A stretch of 38,732 nt of DNA from an uncultured Pseudomonadota bacterium (GCA_902793435.1 CADBDF010000009.1:1-38732), one strand, 5' to 3'. Counted from the first letter of the stretch, positions 7,156-16,066 are shown. Notes: generated by a model not told the origin, from the letters alone. A program made the numbers and translations.

Positions 7156-7290
7156 AAAAAACCTAGGTTTTTTTGCGACACCCAAACGGTGATTATCGAT
7201 TTTTGATAAGTTATTGATTTTACGACAAAAGTGATTTTTAAAATTTTTGAAAAAAGTTGTTGCTTTTAAACCTAGGTTTTTTTAGACCGG
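7156..7290 (-). promoter_or_regulatory. CCTAGG-bounded segment A, putative invertible regulatory DNA
   Basis: Two palindromes centred on CCTAGG (7162-7167 and 7271-7276), each inside A- and T-runs, are 109 bp apart and lie upstream of LamG gene 1. The gene-distal edge reads GGTCTAAAAAAACCTAGG in the gene's direction, the same as segment B and the left edge of segment C. The flanks outside the segment are nearly identical to those of segment B, down to the start codon. The inner ~93 bases are related to B but more diverged. Inversion by the serine recombinase at 36198-36800 is an inference. No clear promoter could be picked out inside. Confidence 0.6.
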
Positions 7291-7354
7291 TTTAGGCAAC
7301 AAAAAATACCGAATATTCAATATGTTGGGTGAAATTTGCGTTACTAAATTGTTT

Positions 7355-8326
7355 TTAATTGTTATACGTGTTCAATGCTGTTTCTAATGCAGTCTTTAAT
7401 TTATCTAACGATTTTTCGTATGCTGCGCAATCGCGTGCAATTTCAGAACGATATACATCACGCATATTTGGAACCGCATAGGCGCAATTACGCAAATGTT
7501 GCACGCAATATTGATGTCCTGTCAAATATGCGTTCTGGCCGTCCATACGGTCTGCGGCACTGGGCCAATCGATGTTCAATGCGTTGTCCAGTTCCGACCA
7601 AGTGTTTTCGCCAACATATTGTCCAATCGTGTTGTTCCAATATTCAGCCATTTCGGCATCTGTCCAATCACCAGTTTGTTTCGCACGTAAAATCTGTTTA
7701 ATCAGCGAGTCTATCTGTGGTTGGTATGTCGATTCGATTTGTGATAATTTTGATGAACAAAAACAGCGGTTGTATTCGGTGTCGTCACGCACGCAATATG
7801 AATTCATACATTCTGTGTAATCCGCCATACAGCGATTTGCAGATACATAATTCGAATTTGATGTCGAATAATTTATTGTGCCAGTATTTGCGGTGTTGGG
7901 GTCTGTGCGTGTCGCACGTGCAATTGAACCGCGTGGCGATACGCGACGATTGGAATTCAAATTTGTTGGTATGGCTGGCATGGTCGGCATGCTGCGGATA
8001 ATGCCGGTTTGTGTTGATGCCGAATTTTGACGCGGTGTCGTTGCGGCACGACCACTGCGCGCGATAACACGACGGGTTGAATTATTGTCGGGTAAAGGAT
8101 TGGTTTTTACAACAACGTTGATAGGACTGGTACTTTGGGCATTTGTGTTGCCGGGGTTTAATGTTGTGCGCATTTGGTTGTTTAAATATGGGTACATATA
8201 ATTATATGTATATCCAGATGTTGGCGTGTTTGTCGCACGTGCCGCGCGTGATACAACCGCGCGCGCATCGGCAACCGTTGGTGCGCATAATATAACAGCA
8301 AATAAAATTTTGAAAAAACCTTTCAT
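7355..8326 (-). CDS. Secreted Cys-containing protein of unknown function
   Basis: This 323-residue protein has a signal peptide (about residues 1-21, ending V-A-D-A). A long low-complexity stretch rich in Ser, Thr, Asn, Arg and Pro follows (about 22-165). The C-terminal half has conserved-looking cysteines (C-M-A-D-Y-T-E-C-M-N-S-Y-C and Y-N-R-C-F-C-S) and helical segments. I do not recognise the family. The Cys pairs suggest disulfides in the periplasm or outside the cell. It stands alone on the minus strand between segment A and tRNA-Pro. Confidence 0.8.
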   Translation of the reverse strand: MKGFFKILFAVILCAPTVADARAVVSRAARATNTPTSGYTYNYMYPYLNNQMRTTLNPGNTNAQSTSPINVVVKTNPLPDNNSTRRVIARSGRAATTPRQNSASTQTGIIRSMPTMPAIPTNLNSNRRVSPRGSIARATRTDPNTANTGTINYSTSNSNYVSANRCMADYTECMNSYCVRDDTEYNRCFCSSKLSQIESTYQPQIDSLIKQILRAKQTGDWTDAEMAEYWNNTIGQYVGENTWSELDNALNIDWPSAADRMDGQNAYLTGHQYCVQHLRNCAYAVPNMRDVYRSEIARDCAAYEKSLDKLKTALETALNTYNN

Positions 8327-8388
8327 TCCTGATTAGCATTTTAAAATAAAAACCATGATTTATACAAGATATTTTTTTAGAATTAAAC

Positions 8389-8416
8389 TTGCAATCATAA
8401 AAAAACATGTTATACT
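8389..8416 (+). promoter_or_regulatory. Promoter of tRNA-Pro
   Basis: TTGCAA (8389-8394), 16-base spacer, TATACT (8411-8416). The tRNA starts 12 bases later. Confidence 0.7.
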
Positions 8417-8427
8417 TTGTGTCGTTT

Positions 8428-8504
8428 CGGGGCGTAGCTCAGTCTGGTAGAGTACTTGGTTTGGGACCAAGGTGTCGAAGGTTCGAATCCTTTCGCCCCG
8501 ACCA
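8428..8504 (+). tRNA. tRNA-Pro (anticodon TGG)
   Basis: This 77-base gene has acceptor stem CGGGGCG/CGCCCCG, D-arm TAGCTCAG...GGTAGAGTA, anticodon stem CTTGG/CCAAG with loop TTTGGGA (anticodon TGG), T-arm with GGTTCGAATCC, and an encoded ACCA end. Confidence 0.97.
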
Positions 8505-8506
8505 GA

Positions 8507-8548
8507 TTTAATAAAACCACCACCAATTTTGGTGGTGGTTTTATTAAA
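8507..8548. terminator. Long palindromic terminator after tRNA-Pro
   Basis: An almost perfect inverted repeat: TTTAATAAAACCACCACC, loop AATT, then the complement ending in a TTTTATTAAA tail. It could act in both directions. Confidence 0.75.
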
Positions 8549-8774
8549 TATTGATTGATGTGGGGCGAAAGGATCCGCCAGAGCGAAGCGCATGGCGAAT
8601 ACGAGAATATACAATTAGAAAAATCATAAAAATGGAGTTTGTGTCCCCACGAATTTTTATAGATTTTTATTATTGTATATCGAGGAGGAAACGCCCCGAC
8701 CACGAAATTCAAACCGTCGCAAATGCGGCGGTTTTAATTTTGTGTTTGGAACTCACGGATTCAAACGACAAATT
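8549..8774. other. Post-tRNA stretch with partial tRNA copies
   Basis: It holds GGGGCGAAAGGATCCG (about 8562-8577), an inverted near-copy of the tRNA-Pro T-arm/acceptor side. A direct copy of the tRNA 3' end, CGCCCCGACCA, lies at 8692-8702. A hairpin follows (AAACCGTCGC...GCGGCGGTTTT, about 8709-8737) that could terminate transcription. No gene is supported here. Confidence 0.55.
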
Positions 8775-9494
8775 TTAATGCTTTTTGTTGTGTTTTGTCA
8801 GGTTGTCATAAATTTTGGATTCGGGTAAATCGCGAAAGGTTAGATACCAACTTTGCATATTTTTATCTTTTTTATCTATGCGATTTTGCATGTCTGTATT
8901 TGTTTGTGGTAATGATTCCAGAACTGGTTTGCCGGGTGTCCAATCTGCAGGTGTGGATACATTAAATGCGTCTGTGGTTTGTAATGCGGTCACAATGCGT
9001 AAAATTTCATTGATGTTTCGACCGGTGGTTTGTGGATAATATAATATTGTCCGGATAATACCGGCGGGGTCAATTATGAATACGGCACGCACAGTTTTTG
9101 TGTCACTGGTATTCGGGTGAATCATGCCATATAATTTTGAAACATGTAAATCCATGTCGGCAATCGCAGGAAATGTTATTTTTATGTTTTTATTATTTTG
9201 AAATTTTATGTCGGTATATATTGAACGAAACCATGCCAAATGTGATGGTAATGCCCCAACTGATAATGCAATTAGTTCTGTATTTATTTTCTTAAATTCT
9301 GGTAAAGCCGATTGAAATGCTAAAAATTCTGTGGTGCAAACAGGTGTAAAATCCATAGGGTGCGAAAATAATACAACCCAATGTCCTGTGTAATCGTTTG
9401 GAAAATTGACTGTGCCGTTTGTTGTTTGGGCGGTAAATTTTGGTGCGGTATCACCAATTAATGGAAAATTATTATTTTCTGGATTGCATCGCAT
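8775..9494 (-). CDS. Peroxiredoxin (AhpC/TSA superfamily, Prx6-like)
   Basis: This 239-residue thiol peroxidase would reduce hydrogen peroxide and alkyl hydroperoxides in the cytoplasm. The peroxidatic motif D-F-T-P-V-C-T-T-E is at residues 48-56 with Cys53. A conserved Arg follows in T-V-R-A-V-F-I-I-D. The C-terminal extension with P-A-D-W-T-P-G-K-P is typical of the Prx6/long 1-Cys group. The ribosome-binding site AAAGGAG lies just upstream of the ATG. It stands alone on the minus strand, next to GH108. It fits an anaerobe that must cope with oxygen exposure. Confidence 0.93.
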   Translation of the reverse strand: MRCNPENNNFPLIGDTAPKFTAQTTNGTVNFPNDYTGHWVVLFSHPMDFTPVCTTEFLAFQSALPEFKKINTELIALSVGALPSHLAWFRSIYTDIKFQNNKNIKITFPAIADMDLHVSKLYGMIHPNTSDTKTVRAVFIIDPAGIIRTILYYPQTTGRNINEILRIVTALQTTDAFNVSTPADWTPGKPVLESLPQTNTDMQNRIDKKDKNMQSWYLTFRDLPESKIYDNLTKHNKKH

Positions 9495-9556
9495 AAAAAA
9501 CTCCTTTGCATTTTAATATAAATGCAATAGTGTTTTTTATGAACAAGATGTTTTTC

Positions 9557-10702
9557 TTATCTGTATAATGGGTCGGTGGGAATTACATGACACCCATTTT
9601 CGCGTTTTAATTGTATCGCGTTCATCCAGCCTTTTAAAACCCTGTTTTGATATTTGCGTTTGGCAACATCTATCAAGAATTTTTGACGAACGTCCAGCCA
9701 ATCATTATGAATATCGCCAGTATAATTTTCAGTTGCACGAACGACATCGTTATCAATATTGCAATTTTTACTTAACCCTAAAAATCCGCGGTATTGTTTA
9801 ATCGCGGTGCAGGGGCCACTGGCCATAGATGCCAAAAATATATCGCCGGCAATAACATCGGGTAATCTGTCAAAGTGGTATTTTGCCCACATTCTGTCGT
9901 GATATAATTTTTCGGCACTTGCACGTGTCAGGTTTTGGACATCAATATCGTGTCCCATACAATTTGACCCAGACCCAATGCCATAACATGTGTATCCACA
10001 TGGGTCGCCTTTGATTTCGCCACATTTACCTTCTTTGCGAAATACAGTAATCATTGCCTTTTCAAATGGGGGCAGGCTGGTTTCATATTGACCGGTTGTC
10101 ATAACCATATTTTTAAAGACTTTACTTTTTGCCGCCGGATAACAAGAACCATTGTGAATATCGTTGCGTGCAATAACCGCGCCACCACCAATTGTGCGAC
10201 CAGAAAAAGAACCAACTGGGGTAAATGGCTGTTTTGTATCTGGGGACGGGGCATCACCGATTTTTATTGTGTTCGCCAAAGTTGATTCATCAGGACTGCA
10301 ATATTCGTCGTCGGTCGGGTATTTGTCACAATATTCGGCTTTGGGCAAGCTTAAAGAATCTTGTTGGCGTTGAATTTCTAATTCGGCCAGTTGGCGTTCT
10401 GTATAATGTTCTTCGCCGGCAACAACCAGACCTTTATAAGCGTCCATGTCTTGAAATGGAACATATGCAGCGCGTTTGACAGCAATACGGTCAGCAAAAT
10501 CGACATCGTTAAATGTTTTTGGAAAATTTGATGCGGTCAATAATGATGTTCCCCCAGTTTGCCCGGATTGTGTTTGTTGGAGCATGGTTTGTGTTTGAAC
10601 CGGCGGAAAAGGCACCGCATAGTTTGGAATAAATATATCGCCAAATGCAAATTTGGGCATTAGACCTGCGATTATTAAAAATGTAAAATATGCGGTTTTC
10701 AT
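9557..10702 (-). CDS. Secreted protein with C-terminal GH108-like muramidase domain
   Basis: This 381-residue protein has a signal peptide (about 1-21). Residues 22-205 form a Gln/Pro/Thr-rich, partly charged N-terminal region of unknown role. Residues 212-370 resemble GH108 lysozymes: F-E-K-A-M-I-T-V-F-R-K-E-G with the probable catalytic Glu224, then a Gly-rich Y-G-I-G segment, L-T-R-A-S-A-E-K-L-Y-H-D-R-M-W, and L-P-D-V-I-A-G-D. The family cleaves peptidoglycan glycan strands. Extra cysteines (C227, C235, C239, C248) suggest disulfides in the exported protein. It could serve wall remodelling, a secretion machine or lysis. The similarity is recognised by eye and is moderate. Confidence 0.65.
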   Translation of the reverse strand: MKTAYFTFLIIAGLMPKFAFGDIFIPNYAVPFPPVQTQTMLQQTQSGQTGGTSLLTASNFPKTFNDVDFADRIAVKRAAYVPFQDMDAYKGLVVAGEEHYTERQLAELEIQRQQDSLSLPKAEYCDKYPTDDEYCSPDESTLANTIKIGDAPSPDTKQPFTPVGSFSGRTIGGGAVIARNDIHNGSCYPAAKSKVFKNMVMTTGQYETSLPPFEKAMITVFRKEGKCGEIKGDPCGYTCYGIGSGSNCMGHDIDVQNLTRASAEKLYHDRMWAKYHFDRLPDVIAGDIFLASMASGPCTAIKQYRGFLGLSKNCNIDNDVVRATENYTGDIHNDWLDVRQKFLIDVAKRKYQNRVLKGWMNAIQLKRENGCHVIPTDPLYR

Positions 10703-10787
10703 TATCTGTTAATTATATCAAATTTTAGAGTTTTTTCCAAATACAGATTTATAAAGACAGGGATATAAAGTGTTATTTTTTTAAGGC

Positions 10788-10816
10788 TTGCAAGGGGCAA
10801 TAAAAGTGTATATGAT
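10788..10816 (+). promoter_or_regulatory. Promoter of the PFOR gene
   Basis: TTGCAA (10788-10793), 17-base spacer, TATGAT (10811-10816), 32 bases before the start codon; AGGTGG ribosome-binding site follows. Confidence 0.7.
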
Positions 10817-10848
10817 TTATAAAAAATTAAAAAAGGTTAGGTGGAAAA

Positions 10849-13800
10849 ATGGCTAGTTTAATTGTTGATGGAAATTGGGCGGCGGCAGATGTCGCCTATC
10901 GTTGTGTTGATTTTGCGGCAATTTATCCAATCACCCCCAGCAGTACCATGGGTGAATTGGCGGACGCGTGGGCTTTTCAACATAAAAAGAATATTTGGGG
11001 TGCAATTCCAAATATTATTGAAATGGAATCCGAAGGTGGTGCCGCCGGTGCAATGCATGGTGCGTTGCAAATGGGGGCTTTGGCGACAACATTTACCGCG
11101 TCCCAGGGATTATTGTTGATGATTCCAAACATGTATAAAATCGCAGGCGAACAAACACCGTTCGTTATGCATGTTGCAGCACGTGCATTGGCAACACATG
11201 CGTTATCTATATTCGGTGACCACAGTGATGTTATGTCTGTGCGTGGAACAGGGTTCGCGATGTTGTCTTCACACAATGTTCAACAGGCGCATGATTTGGC
11301 GGCTGTGGCACATGCGGCAACATTACAGGCACATGTTCCGTTTTTGCATTTCTTTGATGGTTTCCGCACCAGTCACGAAGAATCCAGATTGGATAGAATT
11401 GATGATGATGTGTTGAAACAAATGATTCCTGATTCATTGGTGTTGGAAAATCGCGCGCGTGGTATGAGTCCAGAGCACCCAACAATTCGCGGCACCGCAC
11501 AAAATCCAGATGTGTATTTCCAAGGACGCGAAGCAGTTAATCCGTTGTATCAAAAATTACCTGAAATTGTTCAAGAAAAAATGGACGAATTGGCAAAATT
11601 GACAGGACGTGCATATCATTTGGTCGATTATGTTGGTGATAAAAATGCTGAATTCGTTATTGTTGCAATGGGGTCGGCATGTGAAACAATCGAAGAAACT
11701 TTGCCATATATGCCAAAAAAATGCGGTTTGATAAAGGTGCATTTGTATCGTCCTTTCCCGGTTGATGCGTTCTTGGCGGCTTTGCCAAAAAAATGCAAAC
11801 AAATTGCAGTTTTGGACAGAACCAAGGAACCTGGCAGTATTGGCGAACCTTTGTATCAAGATGTTGCCAGCATTGTGCCAGAGGGTGTTTCTGTGTTTGG
11901 TGGTCGTTATGGGTTGGGCAGTAAAGAATTTACACCACGCGATGTCAAGGCTGTATATGAAAATATGATTTTGGGGACTTTGCATCATAATTTTACGGTT
12001 GGTATCGAAGATGATTTAACAGGATTGTCTTTAAAAACAGACCCAACTTTTTCAATCGAAAATAAAAATGTTAAAACGGCGGTATTACATGGTATCGGTT
12101 CCGATGGAACGGTTGGCGCGGTTAAAAATATCGTAAAGATTGTTGGCGAAAATTCATCGTTGTATCCGCAGTCTTATGCGGTGTATGATTCTAAAAAATC
12201 TGGCGGATTGACATCGTCGCATATCCGTTTTTCATCAAATCCGATTAAAAGTCAATATTTGGTGGAATCTGCGGATTTTATTGGTGTGTCTAATTTTATG
12301 ATTGCCCAGCGGTTTGATGTTTTCCGTTCTTTGCGTGCGGGTGGAATTGTGATGATAAATACATCACTGGCACCAGATGTGGCATTTCAAAATCTTCCGC
12401 GAGAATCCCAAGAACAATTAATAAGGTTGCGCGCACGTGTGTTTTTCTTGAACGCAAATGCCGCGGCGGCAGAGTTGGGTTTGGGAAATCGTATAAATAC
12501 ATTTATTATGATTAACTTTTTCAATTTAATGAAAATCATTGACCCGAAAATTGCGATGCAGTCTGCCAAAGACGCGATTGAAAAAACATATCGTAAAAAA
12601 GGTATGGATGTTGTTCAGGCTAATTGGTCGGCGGTTGATATGGCGGAAAAATATTTGACCGAATATAAATTGCCAGGGACTGTGTCAGATTTGGCGCCTG
12701 ATTTTATTCCGGCAATGACATTGGATGCGCCTGCGGAAATTGCAGGAACATTGGGTGAAATGGCGGCGGGGCGCGGTGATGCAATTCCTGTGTCGCGCTT
12801 TAAATCTGGTGGAACATTTGGTGCCGGACAATATCCTGTTGGAACATCAAAATATGAAAAACGCGGAATTTCTGCCAAGGTTGCACAATGTGATTTGTCG
12901 CTTTGTGCCCAATGTGGAAAATGTTCAATGTTGTGTCCGCATGCGGCAATACGTATCAAGGTTATGACAGAAGAACAAGCCACCCAAGCACGTGCAGATG
13001 GTGTTATTGTTGTACCAATGAAAACACCTGAATTGGGTGCAAATATGTATTATACATTAAATATATCACCGGCAGATTGTACAGGTTGCTCTGTGTGTGT
13101 GAAAAATTGTCCGGTGCATGCGCTGGCTATGGTTGATGCGTCGTCGGTGGGTGATGCCCAAGATAAATTTAATGCGGCACAAAAAATTCCAGATATTGCG
13201 CGCGATAAATTGAATTTAAATATTCCAAAACATATTGAATTATTGCCACATTATTTTGAATTCCCTGGCGCATGTGCGGGTTGTGGTGAAACACCGTATA
13301 TTAAATTGTTGGCGCATTTGTTTGGGGACAGAATGATTGTTGCAAATGCAACAGGTTGTTCATCGATTTATGGTGCAAATTTACCAACAACACCATGGAC
13401 ACGTGATGCAAATGGACGTGGGCCGGCATGGTCGAATTCTTTGTTCGAAGATAATGCGGAATATGGTTTGGGTATGCGTGTTGCATTAAATCAACAGCGT
13501 GAAAATCTGGACGGTTTATTGCGGGAATTAAAAATTCCAAATGTTGATGAAATTTTTGCAGAACACGATATTGCAAAACAACGTGAAACCCAGGATAAAT
13601 TACGCAAACTGTTGGCAAAAAATGACAGTGACAGGGCGCGACTGGCGGAAAGTTTGTTGGACGCGGTTGTTGATAAATCGTTATGGATTATTGGTGGCGA
13701 TGGTTGGGCATACGATATTGGATATGGTGGATTGGACCACGTGTTGCACAGCGGCGAAAATGTTAATATACTGATTTTGGATACCGAAGGTTATTCAAAT

Positions 13801-14340
13801 ACAGGTGGTCAGCAATCCAAGGCAACACCGTTTGGTGCATCTATGAAATTTGCAATTGGTGGCAAAGAACATGCCAAGAAAGATTTGGGTATGATTGCAA
13901 TGATGTCTGGTGCGTATGTTGCGCAAATCGCGTTGGGTGCAAATCAAGCCCAGGCAGTAAGGGCTCTGCGCGAGGCTGAAAGTTTCGATGGACCGTCAAT
14001 CGTATTGGCATATGCGCCATGTATTGCGCATGGGTTTGCATTACAAAATGGACCAGAACATCAACAAAATGTTGTGAAAACTGGGGCATGGCCGCTTTAC
14101 AGGTTTGATCCACGATTGATTGCAGATGGACATTATCCATTGACATTGGATTCTAATGTCGATGATGTTATGCCATTGGCAGATTTTGTGAAAACTGAAT
14201 CTCGGTTTGGTGCGGCGCGTGGCGTGAATCCAAATTTTGATAAATTGATTGAACGTGCGGTTGCAAATAATAAATATAAAACAGATTTAAAGAAATATAT
14301 TGCGCACTTTGCGATGAATAATCCAGAGGAGTCAAAATGA
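10849..14340 (+). CDS. nifJ: Pyruvate:ferredoxin (flavodoxin) oxidoreductase
   Basis: This 1163-residue, single-chain PFOR has the usual length. It decarboxylates pyruvate to acetyl-CoA and CO2 and passes electrons to ferredoxin or flavodoxin. Domains in order: pyrimidine-binding N-terminal domain (Y-P-I-T-P-S-S-T-M), transketolase C-like domain, gamma domain (G-I-G-S-D-G-T-V-G-A about 420), two 4Fe-4S motifs (C686-x2-C689-x2-C692 and C744-x2-C747-x2-C750-x3-C754), C-A-G-C-G (809-813) for the proximal cluster, and the TPP-binding region G-G-D-G-W (949-953) with E-G-Y-S-N-T-G-G-Q. All key residues appear present. The BamE-like gene overlaps its stop by 4 bases. The enzyme indicates anaerobic energy metabolism. 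Confidence 0.97.
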   Translation: MASLIVDGNWAAADVAYRCVDFAAIYPITPSSTMGELADAWAFQHKKNIWGAIPNIIEMESEGGAAGAMHGALQMGALATTFTASQGLLLMIPNMYKIAGEQTPFVMHVAARALATHALSIFGDHSDVMSVRGTGFAMLSSHNVQQAHDLAAVAHAATLQAHVPFLHFFDGFRTSHEESRLDRIDDDVLKQMIPDSLVLENRARGMSPEHPTIRGTAQNPDVYFQGREAVNPLYQKLPEIVQEKMDELAKLTGRAYHLVDYVGDKNAEFVIVAMGSACETIEETLPYMPKKCGLIKVHLYRPFPVDAFLAALPKKCKQIAVLDRTKEPGSIGEPLYQDVASIVPEGVSVFGGRYGLGSKEFTPRDVKAVYENMILGTLHHNFTVGIEDDLTGLSLKTDPTFSIENKNVKTAVLHGIGSDGTVGAVKNIVKIVGENSSLYPQSYAVYDSKKSGGLTSSHIRFSSNPIKSQYLVESADFIGVSNFMIAQRFDVFRSLRAGGIVMINTSLAPDVAFQNLPRESQEQLIRLRARVFFLNANAAAAELGLGNRINTFIMINFFNLMKIIDPKIAMQSAKDAIEKTYRKKGMDVVQANWSAVDMAEKYLTEYKLPGTVSDLAPDFIPAMTLDAPAEIAGTLGEMAAGRGDAIPVSRFKSGGTFGAGQYPVGTSKYEKRGISAKVAQCDLSLCAQCGKCSMLCPHAAIRIKVMTEEQATQARADGVIVVPMKTPELGANMYYTLNISPADCTGCSVCVKNCPVHALAMVDASSVGDAQDKFNAAQKIPDIARDKLNLNIPKHIELLPHYFEFPGACAGCGETPYIKLLAHLFGDRMIVANATGCSSIYGANLPTTPWTRDANGRGPAWSNSLFEDNAEYGLGMRVALNQQRENLDGLLRELKIPNVDEIFAEHDIAKQRETQDKLRKLLAKNDSDRARLAESLLDAVVDKSLWIIGGDGWAYDIGYGGLDHVLHSGENVNILILDTEGYSNTGGQQSKATPFGASMKFAIGGKEHAKKDLGMIAMMSGAYVAQIALGANQAQAVRALREAESFDGPSIVLAYAPCIAHGFALQNGPEHQQNVVKTGAWPLYRFDPRLIADGHYPLTLDSNVDDVMPLADFVKTESRFGAARGVNPNFDKLIERAVANNKYKTDLKKYIAHFAMNNPEESK

Positions 14341-14771
14341 TAAAAAAAATTGTGATTTTGGTTGCGGTTTTGTTTGTTTCGGCATGTACTTTCCAAACAA
14401 AACATCGTGGATATGTGTTCCCAGATGATTTAGAAACGCGCTTGGCTGGGGTAAAAACAACGGCACAATTACAAGACAAGTTGGGTGACCCATTGGCAAA
14501 AACGGTATATGGTGATACGGTTTGGGTTTATTATGGTATGGACGAAAATTATCGTGGGCCTTTGCCGCATACATACGATAATAAAACCGTTGTGTTGGCG
14601 TGGGTTGATGGCGCACGTGTCACAAAAACCCAGATTTTGCACGATGATGATTTGCCAAAAATCGCTATGGACGACCAAGAAACAGAAATCCCAGCGGCAA
14701 TCGAATTAAATGCGGTTCAAGAATTATTTAATAATATTGGGCGTTTTTCGCCGGCGGGTATGGGGCAATAA
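14337..14771 (+). CDS. bamE: BamE/SmpA/OmlA-family outer-membrane lipoprotein
   Basis: This 144-residue lipoprotein has a signal peptide ending V-S-A-C (Cys17 lipidated). The mature part carries the family pattern: R-G-Y-V-F-P-D-D near the start, a helix, L-G-D-P-L...V-Y-G-D-T-V-W-V-Y-Y, then beta strands. BamE supports the BAM machine that folds outer-membrane proteins; this genome encodes several such clients nearby. The start ATG overlaps the PFOR stop (ATGA), so it is probably cotranscribed, though the functions are unrelated. Assignment to the family is good; equivalence to BamE itself is inferred. Confidence 0.85.
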   Translation: MIKKIVILVAVLFVSACTFQTKHRGYVFPDDLETRLAGVKTTAQLQDKLGDPLAKTVYGDTVWVYYGMDENYRGPLPHTYDNKTVVLAWVDGARVTKTQILHDDDLPKIAMDDQETEIPAAIELNAVQELFNNIGRFSPAGMGQ

Positions 14772-14792
14772 CCCAATAATGCAATTAAATAT

Positions 14793-14821
14793 TTGAAATT
14801 TGGGTTTTTGTGTGGTATAAT
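14793..14821 (+). promoter_or_regulatory. Promoter of carD
   Basis: TTGAAA (14793-14798), 17-base spacer, TATAAT (14816-14821), about 43 bases before the chosen start. Confidence 0.7.
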
Positions 14822-14863
14822 GCCGTAAAACAGAGAGAATGGCAACTTAATAAGGGTCATTTT

Positions 14864-15433
14864 ATGCCAAGTAAAAAGTTAGATTTTAAGACAGGTCAAT
14901 ATGTTGTTTATCCAACCCAAGGTGTTGGCAAGTTGCAACGCATTGAAGAACAAGAAATCGCAGGTCAATCTGTTAAATTGTTGGTTATAGAATTTGAAGC
15001 ATCGCATATGACATTGCGTGTGCCGTTGGAACGTGCTGAAATTTCTGGATTACGTCCATTGACATCTGCGCGTAAAATGGACGAGGCTATATCTTCGGCC
15101 AAGGGTCGTGCGGGTTCTAAACGTATGATTTGGTCGCGTCGTGCCGCCCAATACGAAGAAAATATAAATTCTGGTGATCCTATGAAGGTGGCAGAGGTTG
15201 TTCGTGATTTACGTCGTCACAATCCAACAGATACGATGACTTTTTCGGCGCGTCAGTTATATTTGCGTGCTTTGGAACGTATGGCCCAAGAATTTGCTGT
15301 TTTGCATAAAATGGACATTGATGCGGCAAGTGAAAAAATTGAAGATATGTTGGGTGTGCCAAAAGAAATAGATTTGAATGCGGTTGATGTTGATGAAGAA
15401 GATGTTGATGAATCTGCCGATAACGAAGAATAA
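14864..15433 (+). CDS. carD: CarD-family transcription regulator
   Basis: This 189-residue protein binds RNA polymerase beta and stabilises open promoter complexes. The N-terminal Tudor-like RNAP-interaction domain is clear (Y-V-V-Y-P-T-Q-G-V-G, about residues 13-22), followed by a helical DNA-binding domain (W-S-R-R-A-A-Q-Y-E-E-N and L-Y-L-R-A-L-E-R-M-A-Q-E). The acidic C-terminal tail (D-V-D-E-E-D-V-D-E) is a variable addition. The start at 14864 was chosen since the family begins there and the promoter lies upstream; an earlier in-frame start at 14810 overlaps the promoter. Confidence 0.93.
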   Translation: MPSKKLDFKTGQYVVYPTQGVGKLQRIEEQEIAGQSVKLLVIEFEASHMTLRVPLERAEISGLRPLTSARKMDEAISSAKGRAGSKRMIWSRRAAQYEENINSGDPMKVAEVVRDLRRHNPTDTMTFSARQLYLRALERMAQEFAVLHKMDIDAASEKIEDMLGVPKEIDLNAVDVDEEDVDESADNEE

Positions 15434-15437
15434 ATAA

Positions 15438-15466
15438 ACCGCCAAATTTTTTGGCGGTATTTTTTA
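15438..15466. terminator. Terminator between carD and the LOG gene
   Basis: ACCGCCAAA, short loop, TTTGGCGGT and a T-run. It lies between convergent genes and could serve both. Confidence 0.8.
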
Positions 15467-16015
15467 ATAATTTAAAATTTGTTTTATCAAATCATCTGGG
15501 GTATGGGCACCGTGTATATCGTATGCGTGTACATCTTCGATAAATCCGCAGTTTTGCATGTGGATAAACAATCGGGTAAATGGACGCCAAAAATGGTTTG
15601 TATCCAAGAAAAACAGTGGTTTTTTTGTTTCGCCAATTTGTTGCATGGTCATAATATCGGTTAATTCGTTTAATGTCCCCAGGCCGCCGGGTAAAATTAT
15701 AAATGCATCAGATTCATTGAACATTTCTGTTTTGCGTTCGTTTATAGAATCAGTCATACGCAATTCAATTCCAGTATGTGCGGGTTCTTGCCTTTCGATA
15801 ATATGTTTTGTTGTGACACCCAAGACCGCGCCACCGTTGTCCAATGCAGCATTGCAAACAGTGCCCATTAAACCAACGTCGCCACCGCCAAAAATCATTT
15901 TTAAATTATGTTTTGCCAATAATTCGCCAATGCGTGCCGCATCACGTGCAAACTGGGGGTCCGTTCCATATTCGTGACCACAATATACAGCTATGGAATT
16001 TATATTTCTTTTCAT
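15464..16015 (-). CDS. LOG-family nucleotide 5'-monophosphate phosphoribohydrolase
   Basis: This 183-residue enzyme has a Rossmann-like fold with G-G-G-D-V-G-L-M-G (residues 43-51) and P-G-G-L-G-T-L-N-E (109-117), the family signature. Family members hydrolyse cytokinin-type or other purine riboside monophosphates to base and ribose 5-phosphate; in bacteria the true substrate is often unknown. It is divergent from tilS and convergent with carD. Confidence 0.92.
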   Translation of the reverse strand: MKRNINSIAVYCGHEYGTDPQFARDAARIGELLAKHNLKMIFGGGDVGLMGTVCNAALDNGGAVLGVTTKHIIERQEPAHTGIELRMTDSINERKTEMFNESDAFIILPGGLGTLNELTDIMTMQQIGETKKPLFFLDTNHFWRPFTRLFIHMQNCGFIEDVHAYDIHGAHTPDDLIKQILNY

Positions 16016-16066
16016 TTGATTATTTTTCCTTTATTTTTCGAAATTATATCATAAAATGGCTGTGTT

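Noticed and set aside
7156-7174. CCTAGG palindromes as simple terminators
   Set aside because: The stems are A/T-rich with no loop, occur in pairs at fixed spacing upstream of genes, and are not at gene ends.
7089-7181. N-terminal extension of LamG protein 1 to 7181
   Set aside because: The added peptide reads across the CCTAGG palindrome and would bury the signal peptide; the paralogue start is conserved at the equivalent of 7088.
8410-8712. Minus-strand open frames across tRNA-Pro
   Set aside because: Antisense translation of a tRNA gene, a common false protein.
5499-10702. A full prophage around the spanin-like pair and the muramidase
   Set aside because: No capsid, tail, terminase, integrase or holin genes are visible; the intervening genes are surface proteins, a tRNA and peroxiredoxin.
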